Origin: Beijerinckiaceae bacterium | Lineage (GTDB): Bacteria > Bacteroidota > Bacteroidia > Chitinophagales > Chitinophagaceae | Length of the DNA: 36,306 nt | NCBI GenBank assembly: GCA_903970475.1 | Contig: CAJCIQ010000059.1 | Location: 1-36,306 of the forward strand | Reading direction: 5' to 3' | Shown: positions 28,861 to 36,306 of the stretch, piece after piece | Position numbering within the stretch: position 1 is the first letter of the stretch | How the letters are laid out: the number at the start of each line of letters is the position of its first letter | Notes under the pieces: model-generated | What the model was told of the DNA's origin: nothing | Databases searched by the model: none | The model's input: the letters and a program-made list of their open reading frames with translations, nothing else | Made by a program: the position numbers and the translations under genes

Positions 28861-29418
28861 ATGAAAATATTTCTTCCCATTTTCGGAATGGCACTAATCG
28901 CCCTGTTGGCATGGAAAACGCCCCGGCCCGAACCGGTGCCGACCGGAAGCGGACTGCCGCCTGAACCAACGTCAACCGGAATCGGACTGACGCCCGAACC
29001 GGCGTCATCGGTGATCGTATCGGCTCCCGCCGGCAGGACGCCAACGCCTCAGACGTCAAAGCAAGGACAAACGCCGGGCGCTGGCCTTACCGCCTCTATT
29101 GCCAGGGGTAAGACACTCTATGAACAGCAATGCCTGAGCTGTCATATGGTAGATGGAACCGGTGTGCCTTCCATGAATCCACCCCTGATCAAAACAAGTT
29201 TTGTACTGGGCCCCAAACCAGCCTTGATCAAAGTCGTCATTGCCGGTATGACTGGCGTGGAGGTGGATGGAGACGATTTCCATAACAACATGCCTCCCCA
29301 TCCGGAGTTGACGGACCAACAGGTAGCCGATGTGTTGACCTATATCCGCCACAATTTCGGGAACAAGGCAACACAAGTGACGGTGGCCGACGTGAAAGCG
29401 GCCAGGGCCAAGAAATAA
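28861..29418 (+). CDS. Membrane-anchored c-type cytochrome inside the his operon
   Basis: The 185-residue protein has an N-terminal hydrophobic segment ([16 protein letters not shown], about 3-18), uncleaved anchor or signal. A Pro/Thr/Gly-rich linker (about 20-75) contains two 11-residue tandem repeats ([22 protein letters not shown]). The haem domain carries CLSCH at 91-95 and a likely axial Met in NNMPPHPEL (Met144), and the C-terminal [19 protein letters not shown] helix is typical of class I cytochrome c. It probably transfers electrons in the periplasm. No link to histidine synthesis is known; the gene sits between hisC and hisB in the same direction with gaps of 69 and 47 nt, and no terminator is visible on either side. 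Confidence 0.85.
   Translation: MKIFLPIFGMALIALLAWKTPRPEPVPTGSGLPPEPTSTGIGLTPEPASSVIVSAPAGRTPTPQTSKQGQTPGAGLTASIARGKTLYEQQCLSCHMVDGTGVPSMNPPLIKTSFVLGPKPALIKVVIAGMTGVEVDGDDFHNNMPPHPELTDQQVADVLTYIRHNFGNKATQVTVADVKAARAKK
28933..28998 (+). repeat. 33-bp in-frame tandem repeat in the cytochrome linker
   Basis: 28933-28965 and 28966-28998 are two imperfect 33-bp units with a partial third. The second includes CGGACTGACGCCCG, related to the GGCTGACGCC core of the array at 25372. It keeps the frame and lengthens the Pro-rich linker. Confidence 0.75.
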
Positions 29419-29465
29419 GGCTGGCGCCAGGAAATAGGGGCGGCCAGGACGACCATAAAAAAACC

Positions 29466-30608
29466 ATGATGAAGCGCGTATTATTTATAGACCGGGATGG
29501 AACCCTTATCAAGGAGGCGCCCCCTTCTTACCAGATTGACAGCTTTGCCAAACTGGAATTTTACCCTGAAGTATTCGAATGGATGGGCCGTATTGCCCGG
29601 GAGTTCGACTACGAACTGGTCATGGTAACCAATCAGGATGGACTGGGAACACCTGGATTTCCGGAAAGTGATTTCCAACCCGTGCAGGACTTTGTGTTGA
29701 AGACCCTGGCCGCTGAGGGAATTGTTTTTTCCTCCATTCATATCGATAAAACCTTTGCTGCCGAGGGAGCTCCTACGCGAAAACCTCAGACGGGGATGCT
29801 GACCGGTTTTATGAATAACCCGGCCTATGACCTGGCCAATTCTTTTGTCATCGGGGACAGGATCACCGATGTGCAATTGGCCAAGAACCTGGGTTGTAAA
29901 GCCTTCTGGCTGAACAACGATCCTTCCTTGGGTGCTGGGGAAATTAGCGGGGATGCGGGTTTGCTGCAAAGTACGATTGCCCTGGAGAGCCCGGAGTGGA
30001 AGGATATTTACACCTACCTCAAACTGGGATTGCGTACGGTGAAGCACCAGCGAAATACGGCTGAAACTAAAATATCCATTGAGCTGAATATGGATGGAAG
30101 CGGCAGGTCCAATATCCATACGGGCATCGGATTCTTCGATCATATGCTGGACCAGATTGCCAGGCATGGAAAACTGGACCTGGATATAGCCGTAAATGGA
30201 GACCTCCATATTGACGAGCACCATACCATTGAAGATACAGGCATTGCTTTGGGGGAAGCCTTTGGCCAGGCGCTGGCAGACAAGCGAGGTATGGAACGGT
30301 ATGGATTTGCACTACCTATGGACGATGCAGACGCTCAGGTCCTGATTGATTTTGGAGGACGCAACTGGATCGTATGGAACGTGGAATTTAAAAGAGAGAA
30401 GATCGGGGAAATGCCCACGGAAATGTTTTTTCATTTCTTCAAAAGCTTCTCCGATGCAGCCAAATGTAACCTCAACGTGGAATGCCAGGGGGACAATGAG
30501 CATCATAAAATAGAGGCGATTTTCAAGGCTTTTGCCAAAGCTATACGTATGGCGGTGAAAAGGGATCCGCTTAGTAATCATTTGCCCTCCACCAAAGGGG
30601 TGTTATAG
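29466..30608 (+). CDS. hisB: Bifunctional histidinol-phosphatase / imidazoleglycerol-phosphate dehydratase (HisB)
   Basis: The 380-residue fusion has an N-terminal HAD phosphatase ([15 protein letters not shown], about 6-20, nucleophile Asp in [15 protein letters not shown], about 53-62; [20 protein letters not shown], about 135-154). The C-terminal dehydratase has metal-binding [16 protein letters not shown]-like ([16 protein letters not shown], about 219-234), [20 protein letters not shown] (about 245-264) and [20 protein letters not shown] (about 341-360). One polypeptide supplies two pathway steps, as in enteric bacteria. Start is at the first of two adjacent ATGs (29466/29469). It is the last his gene here; hisH, hisA, hisF and hisI are absent and the trp promoter starts 50 nt later. 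Confidence 0.96.
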   Translation: MMKRVLFIDRDGTLIKEAPPSYQIDSFAKLEFYPEVFEWMGRIAREFDYELVMVTNQDGLGTPGFPESDFQPVQDFVLKTLAAEGIVFSSIHIDKTFAAEGAPTRKPQTGMLTGFMNNPAYDLANSFVIGDRITDVQLAKNLGCKAFWLNNDPSLGAGEISGDAGLLQSTIALESPEWKDIYTYLKLGLRTVKHQRNTAETKISIELNMDGSGRSNIHTGIGFFDHMLDQIARHGKLDLDIAVNGDLHIDEHHTIEDTGIALGEAFGQALADKRGMERYGFALPMDDADAQVLIDFGGRNWIVWNVEFKREKIGEMPTEMFFHFFKSFSDAAKCNLNVECQGDNEHHKIEAIFKAFAKAIRMAVKRDPLSNHLPSTKGVL

Positions 30609-30658
30609 GCCAGGAGGATGCCCGCTATAATTTTTTTGTTGGAAATGATTTTATCCCC

Positions 30659-30666
30659 CATATTTG
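30659..30666 (+). promoter_or_regulatory. -7 box of the trp operon
   Basis: CATATTTGC, one mismatch from TAnnTTTG, with a TTTG -33-like element at 30635-30638, 20 nt upstream. The leader ATG (30673) lies 6 nt after the last G, nearly the same geometry as the his promoter. Confidence 0.65.
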
Positions 30667-30672
30667 CATACG

Positions 30673-30735
30673 ATGAAAATGAATCAACATATGTCTTGGT
30701 GGTGGCATGGTATCAGTTCTCTGATAGCTGTGTAA
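30673..30735 (+). CDS. trpL: trp operon leader peptide
   Basis: The 20-residue frame reads MKMNQHMSWWWHGISSLIAV, with three consecutive TGG codons at 30697-30705, then TAA 30733-30735. It lies between the trp promoter and a perfect 12-bp terminator and is the sensor of an attenuator for charged tRNA-Trp. Confidence 0.92.
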   Translation: MKMNQHMSWWWHGISSLIAV

Positions 30736-30803
30736 CAGTGCCTTGCATATTTTGCAATACATTCTTTAAGAAGGCCCGCTGTACACAGCGGGCCTTCGAG
30801 TTT
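30736..30803 (+). terminator. trp attenuator: antiterminator arm and terminator
   Basis: Terminator: GAAGGCCCGCTG (30770-30781), loop TACA, CAGCGGGCCTTC (30786-30797), then GAGTTTTAT, a somewhat weak U tract. Antiterminator: CAGTGCCTT (30736-30744), starting on the base after the leader stop, can pair with AAGGCCCGCTG (30771-30781) with a 2-nt bulge. A small TTGCA/TGCAA hairpin (30744-30758) fits in the loop between them. A ribosome finishing the leader covers the arm; stalling at TGG leaves it free. This is inferred from pairing. Confidence 0.8.
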
Positions 30804-30823
30804 TATGCTTATTCCATAAACCA

Positions 30824-32230
30824 ATGAGTAAGATATCCATCACAACCACGTACAAGAAAATGCTGTCCGACGTCTATACGCCGGTAGGCATATACCTCCG
30901 CCTCAGGGACAGGTACAGGGACACCGTACTGCTGGAAAGTACCGACTTTCACGCGGGTCAAAGCAGCTATTCCCTTATTGGAATCAACGCCATTGGGGGT
31001 ATGGAAATCCGGGACCTGACCCAGATTGAGTATAAGCTTCCTAAACAAGAAGCCACACATCAACCGCTGTCCGACAGGGGAGATGTACCAGGGTTGTTGT
31101 GGAAGTTCATGCAGCGCTTTGAGTACAATGAGGTGGCTGAGAGGCCTGTAACCCTGGCCCAGGGCTTATTGGGATACACCACCTTCGATGCCGAGCAGTT
31201 CTTCGAGCCCATCGTGTTCAAAGAGAATAAGGGCGGTATTCCCCTGATGCGCTACAGGCTCTATCAGTACATGATTGTGATAGACCATTACAAGGAAGAA
31301 TTATACCTCTGTGAAAACACCATAAAAGGAATGGAAAGTGACCTGGGTGCTTTAGAGTCCCTGATCCGATCCAAAGATGTCCCGGTATATCCTTTCAAAG
31401 CCAAGGGAGAAGAGACGTCCAATATGGACGATGAGACTTACCGGAGTATGGTTAGAAAGGGTATCCAAAGTTGCTACAGGGGAGACGTCTTCCAGGTAGT
31501 ACTTAGCAGGCGTTTTATGCGCTCCTTTATAGGGGACGAGTTCAATGTATACAGGGCCCTGCGCAGCATCAATCCTTCTCCTTATCTGTTCTTCTTTGAT
31601 TACGGGGATTATAAGCTTATGGGTTCCAGTCCCGAAAGTCAGATTATCGTTGACAAAGATAAGGCCGTCATCCACCCCATTGCAGGAACGTTCAAGCGCA
31701 CGGGCGACGATGCGGTTGACAAAGCGAGCGCAGAGAAGTTGCTGAAAGATCCCAAAGAAAATGCGGAGCATGTGATGCTGGTGGACTTAGCCCGCAACGA
31801 CCTGAGCCGCAGTTGTACCGAAGTAACGGTGACCAACTACAGGCATGTGCAGTACTTCTCCCACGTTATTCACCTGGTGAGTGAGGTTACGGGTAAAGTG
31901 CCGGAAGGAGCCAATCCTTTTCAACTGCTGGCCACCACTTTTCCTGCGGGAACACTAAGCGGAGCGCCCAAGTTCAAAGCCATGCAGATCATCGATTCCC
32001 TGGAACCTACTTCCAGGGGTTATTATGGAGGCGCCATCGGCTTTATGGGATTCAATGGAAGTTGCGTACACGCTATCATGATCCGCACCTTCATGAGCAG
32101 GGGTAATACCCTCACCTATCAGGCCGGGGCAGGCATCGTTGCCGCCTCTGATCCCGAGACCGAATTGCAGGAAGTAAACAACAAATTGAACGCCCTCAAA
32201 AAGGCCCTGGAGCTGGCTGAAAAACTGTAA
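30824..32230 (+). CDS. trpE: Anthranilate synthase component I (TrpE)
   Basis: TrpE converts chorismate and ammonia (from TrpG) to anthranilate. The 468-residue protein shows the chorismate-binding signature in the second half: VFQVVLSRRF (about 223-232), NPSPYLFFFDYGDYKLMGSS (about 249-268), PIAGTFKRTGDD (about 285-296), ENAEHVMLVDLARNDL (about 312-327), FPAGTLSGAPKFKAMQIID (about 376-394) and GYYGGAIGF (about 402-410). Near the N-terminus, LLESTDFHAGQSSYSLIGI (about 35-53) is a variant of the LLES tryptophan-feedback element, so feedback is probable. It is the first structural gene after the attenuator and lies 2 nt before trpG. Confidence 0.96.
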   Translation: MSKISITTTYKKMLSDVYTPVGIYLRLRDRYRDTVLLESTDFHAGQSSYSLIGINAIGGMEIRDLTQIEYKLPKQEATHQPLSDRGDVPGLLWKFMQRFEYNEVAERPVTLAQGLLGYTTFDAEQFFEPIVFKENKGGIPLMRYRLYQYMIVIDHYKEELYLCENTIKGMESDLGALESLIRSKDVPVYPFKAKGEETSNMDDETYRSMVRKGIQSCYRGDVFQVVLSRRFMRSFIGDEFNVYRALRSINPSPYLFFFDYGDYKLMGSSPESQIIVDKDKAVIHPIAGTFKRTGDDAVDKASAEKLLKDPKENAEHVMLVDLARNDLSRSCTEVTVTNYRHVQYFSHVIHLVSEVTGKVPEGANPFQLLATTFPAGTLSGAPKFKAMQIIDSLEPTSRGYYGGAIGFMGFNGSCVHAIMIRTFMSRGNTLTYQAGAGIVAASDPETELQEVNNKLNALKKALELAEKL

Positions 32231-32232
32231 TT

Positions 32233-32808
32233 ATGAAGACACGCATATTGGTATTCGACAACTACGATTCTTTTACCTACAACCTGGTGCACCTGGTGGA
32301 AAAAACACTGCATCAAAAGGTGGAAGTATTTCGAAACGACCAAATTCCTTTGGAAGAAGTGAAGCGCTTCGATAAAATCATCCTTTCACCAGGACCAGGC
32401 ATCCCTTCAGAAGCAGGGCTGCTTTTACCCCTGATTAAAGAATACGCGCCTACCAAATCCATACTGGGTGTTTGTCTGGGACACCAGGCCATAGGAGAAG
32501 CCTTTGGGGCCAAGCTGACCAATCTTACTAAGGTATACCACGGGGTGGCAACGCCCATTAATATTCTCCATCCTGGCGAAGACATCTTTTCCAGCCTGCC
32601 GGCGGAGCTGGCCGTTGGCCGGTATCATAGTTGGGTGGTCAGTGATGAGGATTTTCCAGATGAGTTGGAAATCACTGCCAGAGATACGCAGGGCATGATC
32701 ATGGCTTTACGGCATAAACAATACGACGTCAAAGGGGTACAATTCCATCCGGAATCGGTGCTCACTCCTCAGGGAGAAATATTGTTATACAATTGGCTCA
32801 CCCAATAA
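32233..32808 (+). CDS. trpG: Anthranilate synthase glutamine amidotransferase (TrpG)
   Basis: TrpG hydrolyses glutamine and delivers ammonia to TrpE. The 191-residue class I amidotransferase has VFDNYDSFTYNLVHLVE (about 6-22), the oxyanion region LSPGPGIPSEAG (about 51-62), catalytic Cys in ILGVCLGHQAIGEAFG (about 77-92), and the His/Glu pair in VKGVQFHPESVLTP (about 165-178). Length and motifs match a stand-alone subunit, not fused to TrpD. Confidence 0.96.
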   Translation: MKTRILVFDNYDSFTYNLVHLVEKTLHQKVEVFRNDQIPLEEVKRFDKIILSPGPGIPSEAGLLLPLIKEYAPTKSILGVCLGHQAIGEAFGAKLTNLTKVYHGVATPINILHPGEDIFSSLPAELAVGRYHSWVVSDEDFPDELEITARDTQGMIMALRHKQYDVKGVQFHPESVLTPQGEILLYNWLTQ

Positions 32809-32818
32809 TGCTCCGACC

Positions 32819-33814
32819 ATGAAGAAAATATTGCAACACTTGTTTGAACACAAGACGCTGACCAGGGAACAGGCTAAAGACACCCTGGTTCAAATCTCCA
32901 AAGGGGCTTACAGCGACACCGAGGTTAGTTCCTTCATTACGGTGTTTTTGATGCGGAGCATTACTATTGAAGAGCTGCAAGGCTTCAGGGACGCCCTCCA
33001 TGAATTGTGTATCCCGGTCGACCTCAAAGGGCTGGACGCCATCGACGTAGTGGGTACGGGAGGTGATGGCAAAAACACATTCAACATTTCCACCCTCTCC
33101 TGCTTTATCATAGCCGGTGCCGGTCAGCCCGTGGCCAAACATGGTAACTATGGAGCCTCCACCATTAGCGGGGCTTCCAACGTGATGGAGCAGTTGGGGT
33201 ATAAGTTTAAGAGCGACACCAAGGTATTGCACCAAGAGGTTGAAACAGCGGGGATTTGTTTTTTACATGCACCCCAATTCCATCCTGCCCTTAAAGCGGT
33301 GGGCCCTATCCGGAAAAACCTGGGCATGCGTACCTTTTTCAACATGCTGGGACCTCTGGTAAATCCGGTGAAACCACCCTATCAGCTCATAGGCGTCTAC
33401 AACCTGGAAATGGCCAGGATATATGCCTATCTGCTTCAACAAGATACCAAAGCCTTTACCATTATCCACGGCCTGGATGGGTATGATGAAATTTCATTAA
33501 CGGGGGATACCAAGGTCATAGACCAGCATGGGGAAAGGATCATGTCGGCAGAACAATTGGGCAAACGTTCCGTACTGGCCTCCGATTTGTATGGAGGTAA
33601 TACGGTGGAAGAAGCAGCAAAGCTATTTTTAAAAATCCTCTCCGCAGAAGGCTCCTGGGCCCAGCACGCGGTTGTCGTCGCTAATGCCGCCATGGGACTT
33701 TATTGTACTGGAAAATATGGGGAGTATGACCAATGTTACCAAATGGCCCTGGAAAGCCTGGAAAGCGGAAAAGCTTTGGGCGCTCTACAGCAATTGCTGG
33801 CCTTACAACCCTAG
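32819..33814 (+). CDS. trpD: Anthranilate phosphoribosyltransferase (TrpD)
   Basis: TrpD couples anthranilate with PRPP. The 331-residue protein has the PRPP motif VVGTGGDGKNTFNIST (about 78-93), VAKHGNYGASTISGASNVME (about 106-125), and the metal-site region FNMLGPLVNP (about 179-188), with a helical N-terminal domain (about 1-65). It lacks a fused TrpG. It starts 10 nt after trpG and ends 3 nt before trpC. Confidence 0.95.
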   Translation: MKKILQHLFEHKTLTREQAKDTLVQISKGAYSDTEVSSFITVFLMRSITIEELQGFRDALHELCIPVDLKGLDAIDVVGTGGDGKNTFNISTLSCFIIAGAGQPVAKHGNYGASTISGASNVMEQLGYKFKSDTKVLHQEVETAGICFLHAPQFHPALKAVGPIRKNLGMRTFFNMLGPLVNPVKPPYQLIGVYNLEMARIYAYLLQQDTKAFTIIHGLDGYDEISLTGDTKVIDQHGERIMSAEQLGKRSVLASDLYGGNTVEEAAKLFLKILSAEGSWAQHAVVVANAAMGLYCTGKYGEYDQCYQMALESLESGKALGALQQLLALQP

Positions 33815-33817
33815 ATT

Positions 33818-34594
33818 ATGACTATTCTGGAAACCATCATAGCACATAAGTATAAAGAAGTAGCACTGGCTAAAAGCAAGGTTTCGGAGTCGGAATTGCG
33901 GTCTTCGCCGGCTTTCGGCAGGAAGGCCTTGTCCTTGAAATCCTTTCTGGCGGATCCTTCCAAAACCGGGATCATTGCTGAATACAAAAGAAAGTCGCCC
34001 TCCAAAGGGTTATTCCAGGGGGGAGGAGATCCCCTGGCGGTGACCAGGGCCTATACCCGGTACGGTGCTTCCGGCCTATCCGTGCTCACCGATACGGAAT
34101 TCTTTGGTGGCAGCAGCCAGGATCTGATAGAGGCCAGGGTTAATGAAATTCCCCTATTGCGTAAGGATTTTATCATCGATGAATATCAGATCCTGGAAGC
34201 AAAAGGTATGGGGGCTGACGTGATCCTGCTGATTGCGGCGTCTTTGACTCCTGAGCGCGTAAAGGAACTGGGCCATTTTGCCCAGGGGCTGGGATTGGAA
34301 GTACTCCTGGAATTACACGCCGATGAAGAATTGGGACATGTATGCCCGGAGGTGGATCTGATAGGTATTAATAACCGGGATTTAAAGACCTTTGCAGTGG
34401 ATATAGCCCGTTCTTTGGATCTGGCTTCCCGTTTACCTGCCCACCTGCCTAAGGTGGCAGAAAGCGGGATCAGCGATCCGGATACCATACGCCTGATGAA
34501 GGCCCATGGTTTTACCGGATTTCTGATAGGGGAGACTTTTATGCGCCAGGCCAATCCAGGGGAAGCCTTTAAGCAATTCGTGGATCAATTATAA
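33818..34594 (+). CDS. trpC: Indole-3-glycerol phosphate synthase (TrpC)
   Basis: The 258-residue TIM barrel makes indole-glycerol phosphate from CdRP. Landmarks are GIIAEYKRKSPSKG (about 50-63, catalytic Lys), LSVLTDTEFFGGS (about 88-100), LLRKDFIIDEYQI (about 112-124, catalytic Lys in RKDF), LLELHADEEL (about 166-175), GINNRDLKTF (about 184-193) and AESGISDP (about 215-222). It is a separate gene, not fused to trpF. Confidence 0.95.
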   Translation: MTILETIIAHKYKEVALAKSKVSESELRSSPAFGRKALSLKSFLADPSKTGIIAEYKRKSPSKGLFQGGGDPLAVTRAYTRYGASGLSVLTDTEFFGGSSQDLIEARVNEIPLLRKDFIIDEYQILEAKGMGADVILLIAASLTPERVKELGHFAQGLGLEVLLELHADEELGHVCPEVDLIGINNRDLKTFAVDIARSLDLASRLPAHLPKVAESGISDPDTIRLMKAHGFTGFLIGETFMRQANPGEAFKQFVDQL

Positions 34595-34602
34595 GCTCCG
34601 AT

Positions 34603-35241
34603 ATGCGTATCAAAGTTTGCAGCATGACCCAGATGGAACAGCTTCAGGGGCTGGAAGACCAGCAAGTGGAGTTTGCCGGGTTTATGTTTTATCCCCAATC
34701 GCCCAGGTTCCTGGGTGGGCAAATACCTGCCGAAGATGTACGTAAGTTCAGGGGTTATATCAATAAAGTGGGGGTATTTGTCAATCCAACCTACGAGGAG
34801 GTGATGCGGGCTGCCGATGCCTATGGACTGCACATGGTCCAATTGCATGGGGATGAAACGCCCAAATTCTGTGAACGGATATCCGATCAGCTGGAAACCA
34901 TCAAAGCTTTCCGGATTGGCCCCGACGAAAACATAGAATGGAAGGTCCGCAATTACATGACGGCCTGCGACCTGTTTCTGTTTGATACCGCTTCCGGGCA
35001 ATATGGCGGGACCGGTAAAAAATTTGATTGGCGTTTGTTAGCTGATGTTCAGGTATCCAAACCATTTTTGTTGTCTGGGGGAATTTCACCGGAGGATGCG
35101 GATGCTATCAGGGAATTTATGGGAACAGAAGGGGGTAGGAACCTGTTTGCTGTAGACATCAATTCGAAGTTTGAGAAGCATCCGGGGATAAAGGATATGG
35201 AATTGATCAAGCCTTTTGTGCAGGCAGTTAAAGCTTTATAA
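34603..35241 (+). CDS. trpF: Phosphoribosylanthranilate isomerase (TrpF)
   Basis: The 212-residue TIM barrel catalyses the Amadori rearrangement of PRA. It starts [13 protein letters not shown], where Cys6 is the general base in the usual KICGMT motif (here CSMT, with Ser for Gly). [15 protein letters not shown] (about 24-38), [12 protein letters not shown] (about 57-68), MVQLHGDET (about 78-86), and [17 protein letters not shown] (about 158-174) follow. The acid Asp is probably in [18 protein letters not shown] (about 128-145). It starts 8 nt after trpC. Confidence 0.92.
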   Translation: MRIKVCSMTQMEQLQGLEDQQVEFAGFMFYPQSPRFLGGQIPAEDVRKFRGYINKVGVFVNPTYEEVMRAADAYGLHMVQLHGDETPKFCERISDQLETIKAFRIGPDENIEWKVRNYMTACDLFLFDTASGQYGGTGKKFDWRLLADVQVSKPFLLSGGISPEDADAIREFMGTEGGRNLFAVDINSKFEKHPGIKDMELIKPFVQAVKAL

Positions 35242-35251
35242 CAATATTCTT

Positions 35252-36306
35252 ATGTCATTATATCAAGTAAATGAACAAGGGTATTATGGTAAGTTCGGGG
35301 GTGCTTTTGTACCCGAAATGCTGTATCCCAATGTGGAAGAATTACGGACCCGTTACCTGGAGATCATGCATGAAGCTTCCTTCCAAAAACAGTTTCATGC
35401 CTTGTTAAAAGATTACGTGGGCAGGCCTTCCCCCCTTTACCTGGCCACCCGCCTGTCCCGTAAATACGGAGCGGAGATTTACCTCAAAAGGGAAGACCTC
35501 AATCATACGGGAGCCCATAAGATCAACAATACCATAGGTCAGATGCTGATGGCCCAAAGACTAGGTAAGCATCGCATCATTGCCGAAACGGGAGCAGGCC
35601 AGCATGGTGTTGCCACGGCAACGGTTTGCGCCTTGATGGGGCTGGAATGTATTGTATACATGGGTGAAAAGGATATAGAGCGCCAGGCGCCCAACGTGGC
35701 CCGCATGAAGATGCTGGGGGCAACCGTAGTGCCCGCCGTCAGTGGAAGCAAGACCCTCAAGGACGCCACCAATGAAGCCATCAGGGATTGGATCAACAAC
35801 CCGGTGGATACGCATTATATCATTGGTTCCGTGGTAGGGCCTCATCCTTATCCGGATATGGTAGCCCGGTTTCAAAGCGTGATCTCTGAGGAAATCCGGT
35901 TTCAATTGAAAGAAGCGACAGGTTCCGAACTGCCCACACACGTTATAGCTTGTGTAGGCGGGGGAAGCAATGCGGCCGGCGCCTTTTATCATTTCCTGGA
36001 TGAACCCACGGTGGGTCTCTATGCGGTTGAAGCGGCCGGTCATGGCGTACACAGCGGCATGAGTGCAGCCACTACTCAATTGGGTAAGCCTGGCGTACTC
36101 CATGGAAGCCGTAGCCTGGTGATGCAAACGGAAGACGGGCAAGTGGTAGAACCCCATAGTATTTCCGCTGGATTGGATTACCCAGGTATAGGACCCTTGC
36201 ATGCCCATCTTTATGATAGCGGCAGGGCGACTTTTCTGAGCGCCACCGATGAAGAAGCATTGGCTTCTGCTTTTGAACTGGCAAAGCTGGAAGGCATCAT
36301 TCCTGC
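35252..36306 (+). CDS. trpB: Tryptophan synthase beta chain (TrpB), 3' end beyond the window
   Basis: The frame from ATG 35252 is open to the window edge (351 full codons of an expected about 395-400). It starts [20 protein letters not shown] and has the PLP-lysine motif [12 protein letters not shown] (about 86-97), [14 protein letters not shown] (about 111-124), the phosphate-binding loop [16 protein letters not shown] (about 233-248) and [14 protein letters not shown] (about 302-315). These are the marks of TrpB1, which works with TrpA and not alone. TrpA is expected just downstream. It starts 10 nt after trpF. Confidence 0.96.
   Translation, partial: MSLYQVNEQGYYGKFGGAFVPEMLYPNVEELRTRYLEIMHEASFQKQFHALLKDYVGRPSPLYLATRLSRKYGAEIYLKREDLNHTGAHKINNTIGQMLMAQRLGKHRIIAETGAGQHGVATATVCALMGLECIVYMGEKDIERQAPNVARMKMLGATVVPAVSGSKTLKDATNEAIRDWINNPVDTHYIIGSVVGPHPYPDMVARFQSVISEEIRFQLKEATGSELPTHVIACVGGGSNAAGAFYHFLDEPTVGLYAVEAAGHGVHSGMSAATTQLGKPGVLHGSRSLVMQTEDGQVVEPHSISAGLDYPGIGPLHAHLYDSGRATFLSATDEEALASAFELAKLEGIIP

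Overview
The window looks like a chromosomal segment from a member of the Bacteroidota, most likely the Chitinophagales/Sphingobacteriales side (inference). The evidence is a TAnnTTTG -7 promoter box in front of many genes, a type IX secretion plug protein (DUF5103), a TamL-type lipoprotein Omp85, a PRiA4_ORF3-like protein, DUF5362, a long-form HisG, fused HisB and the RDD/SpoIIM/DUF4129/DUF4350/MoxR/DUF58 cluster. Shine-Dalgarno motifs are mostly absent and several starts are TTG.

Layout. 1-1105 is accessory and decayed: the 3' end of an IS256-type transposase, the 3' stub of a gene it seems to have interrupted, a gene broken by two frameshifts, and a dense run of direct repeats and hairpins that ends at tRNA-Leu(CAG). 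1256-8575 holds housekeeping genes: glycosyltransferase 9, dapD, tsaC, cca, a PRiA4_ORF3-like protein, miaA, a secreted protein and a Gly/Tyr-rich lipoprotein. 8676-16767 holds proS, DUF5362, and the divergent RDD gene facing spoIIM-DUF4129-DUF4350-moxR-DUF58. 16768-25115 holds a tandem repeat, a small membrane protein gene, truB, tamL, a TrmH-type methyltransferase, a LolC/E-type permease, the T9SS plug protein, SRP RNA and a transaldolase-like enzyme. 25122-30608 is a histidine operon (leader-hisG-hisD-hisC-cytochrome c-hisB), and 30659 to the end is a tryptophan operon (leader-trpE-G-D-C-F-B, cut by the window end).

The best regulatory signals are two classical-type attenuators with recognisable leader peptides (five His codons; three consecutive Trp codons). 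In both, the antiterminator arm starts at or right beside the leader stop codon. Both leader ATGs lie 5-6 nt after the -7 box, so the leader mRNAs are probably almost leaderless. Another theme is short tandem duplication and a dispersed GC-rich repeat (cores GGCTGACGCC and GACGCATGGGTCGGCC) found in intergenic DNA, across stop codons, and inside proteins (MiaA, the cytochrome c linker, the permease N-terminus). Two sub-50-residue single-helix membrane proteins (1256-1396 and 16944-17078, both minus) are proposed. Function calls come from motif recognition by eye; no database search was run.
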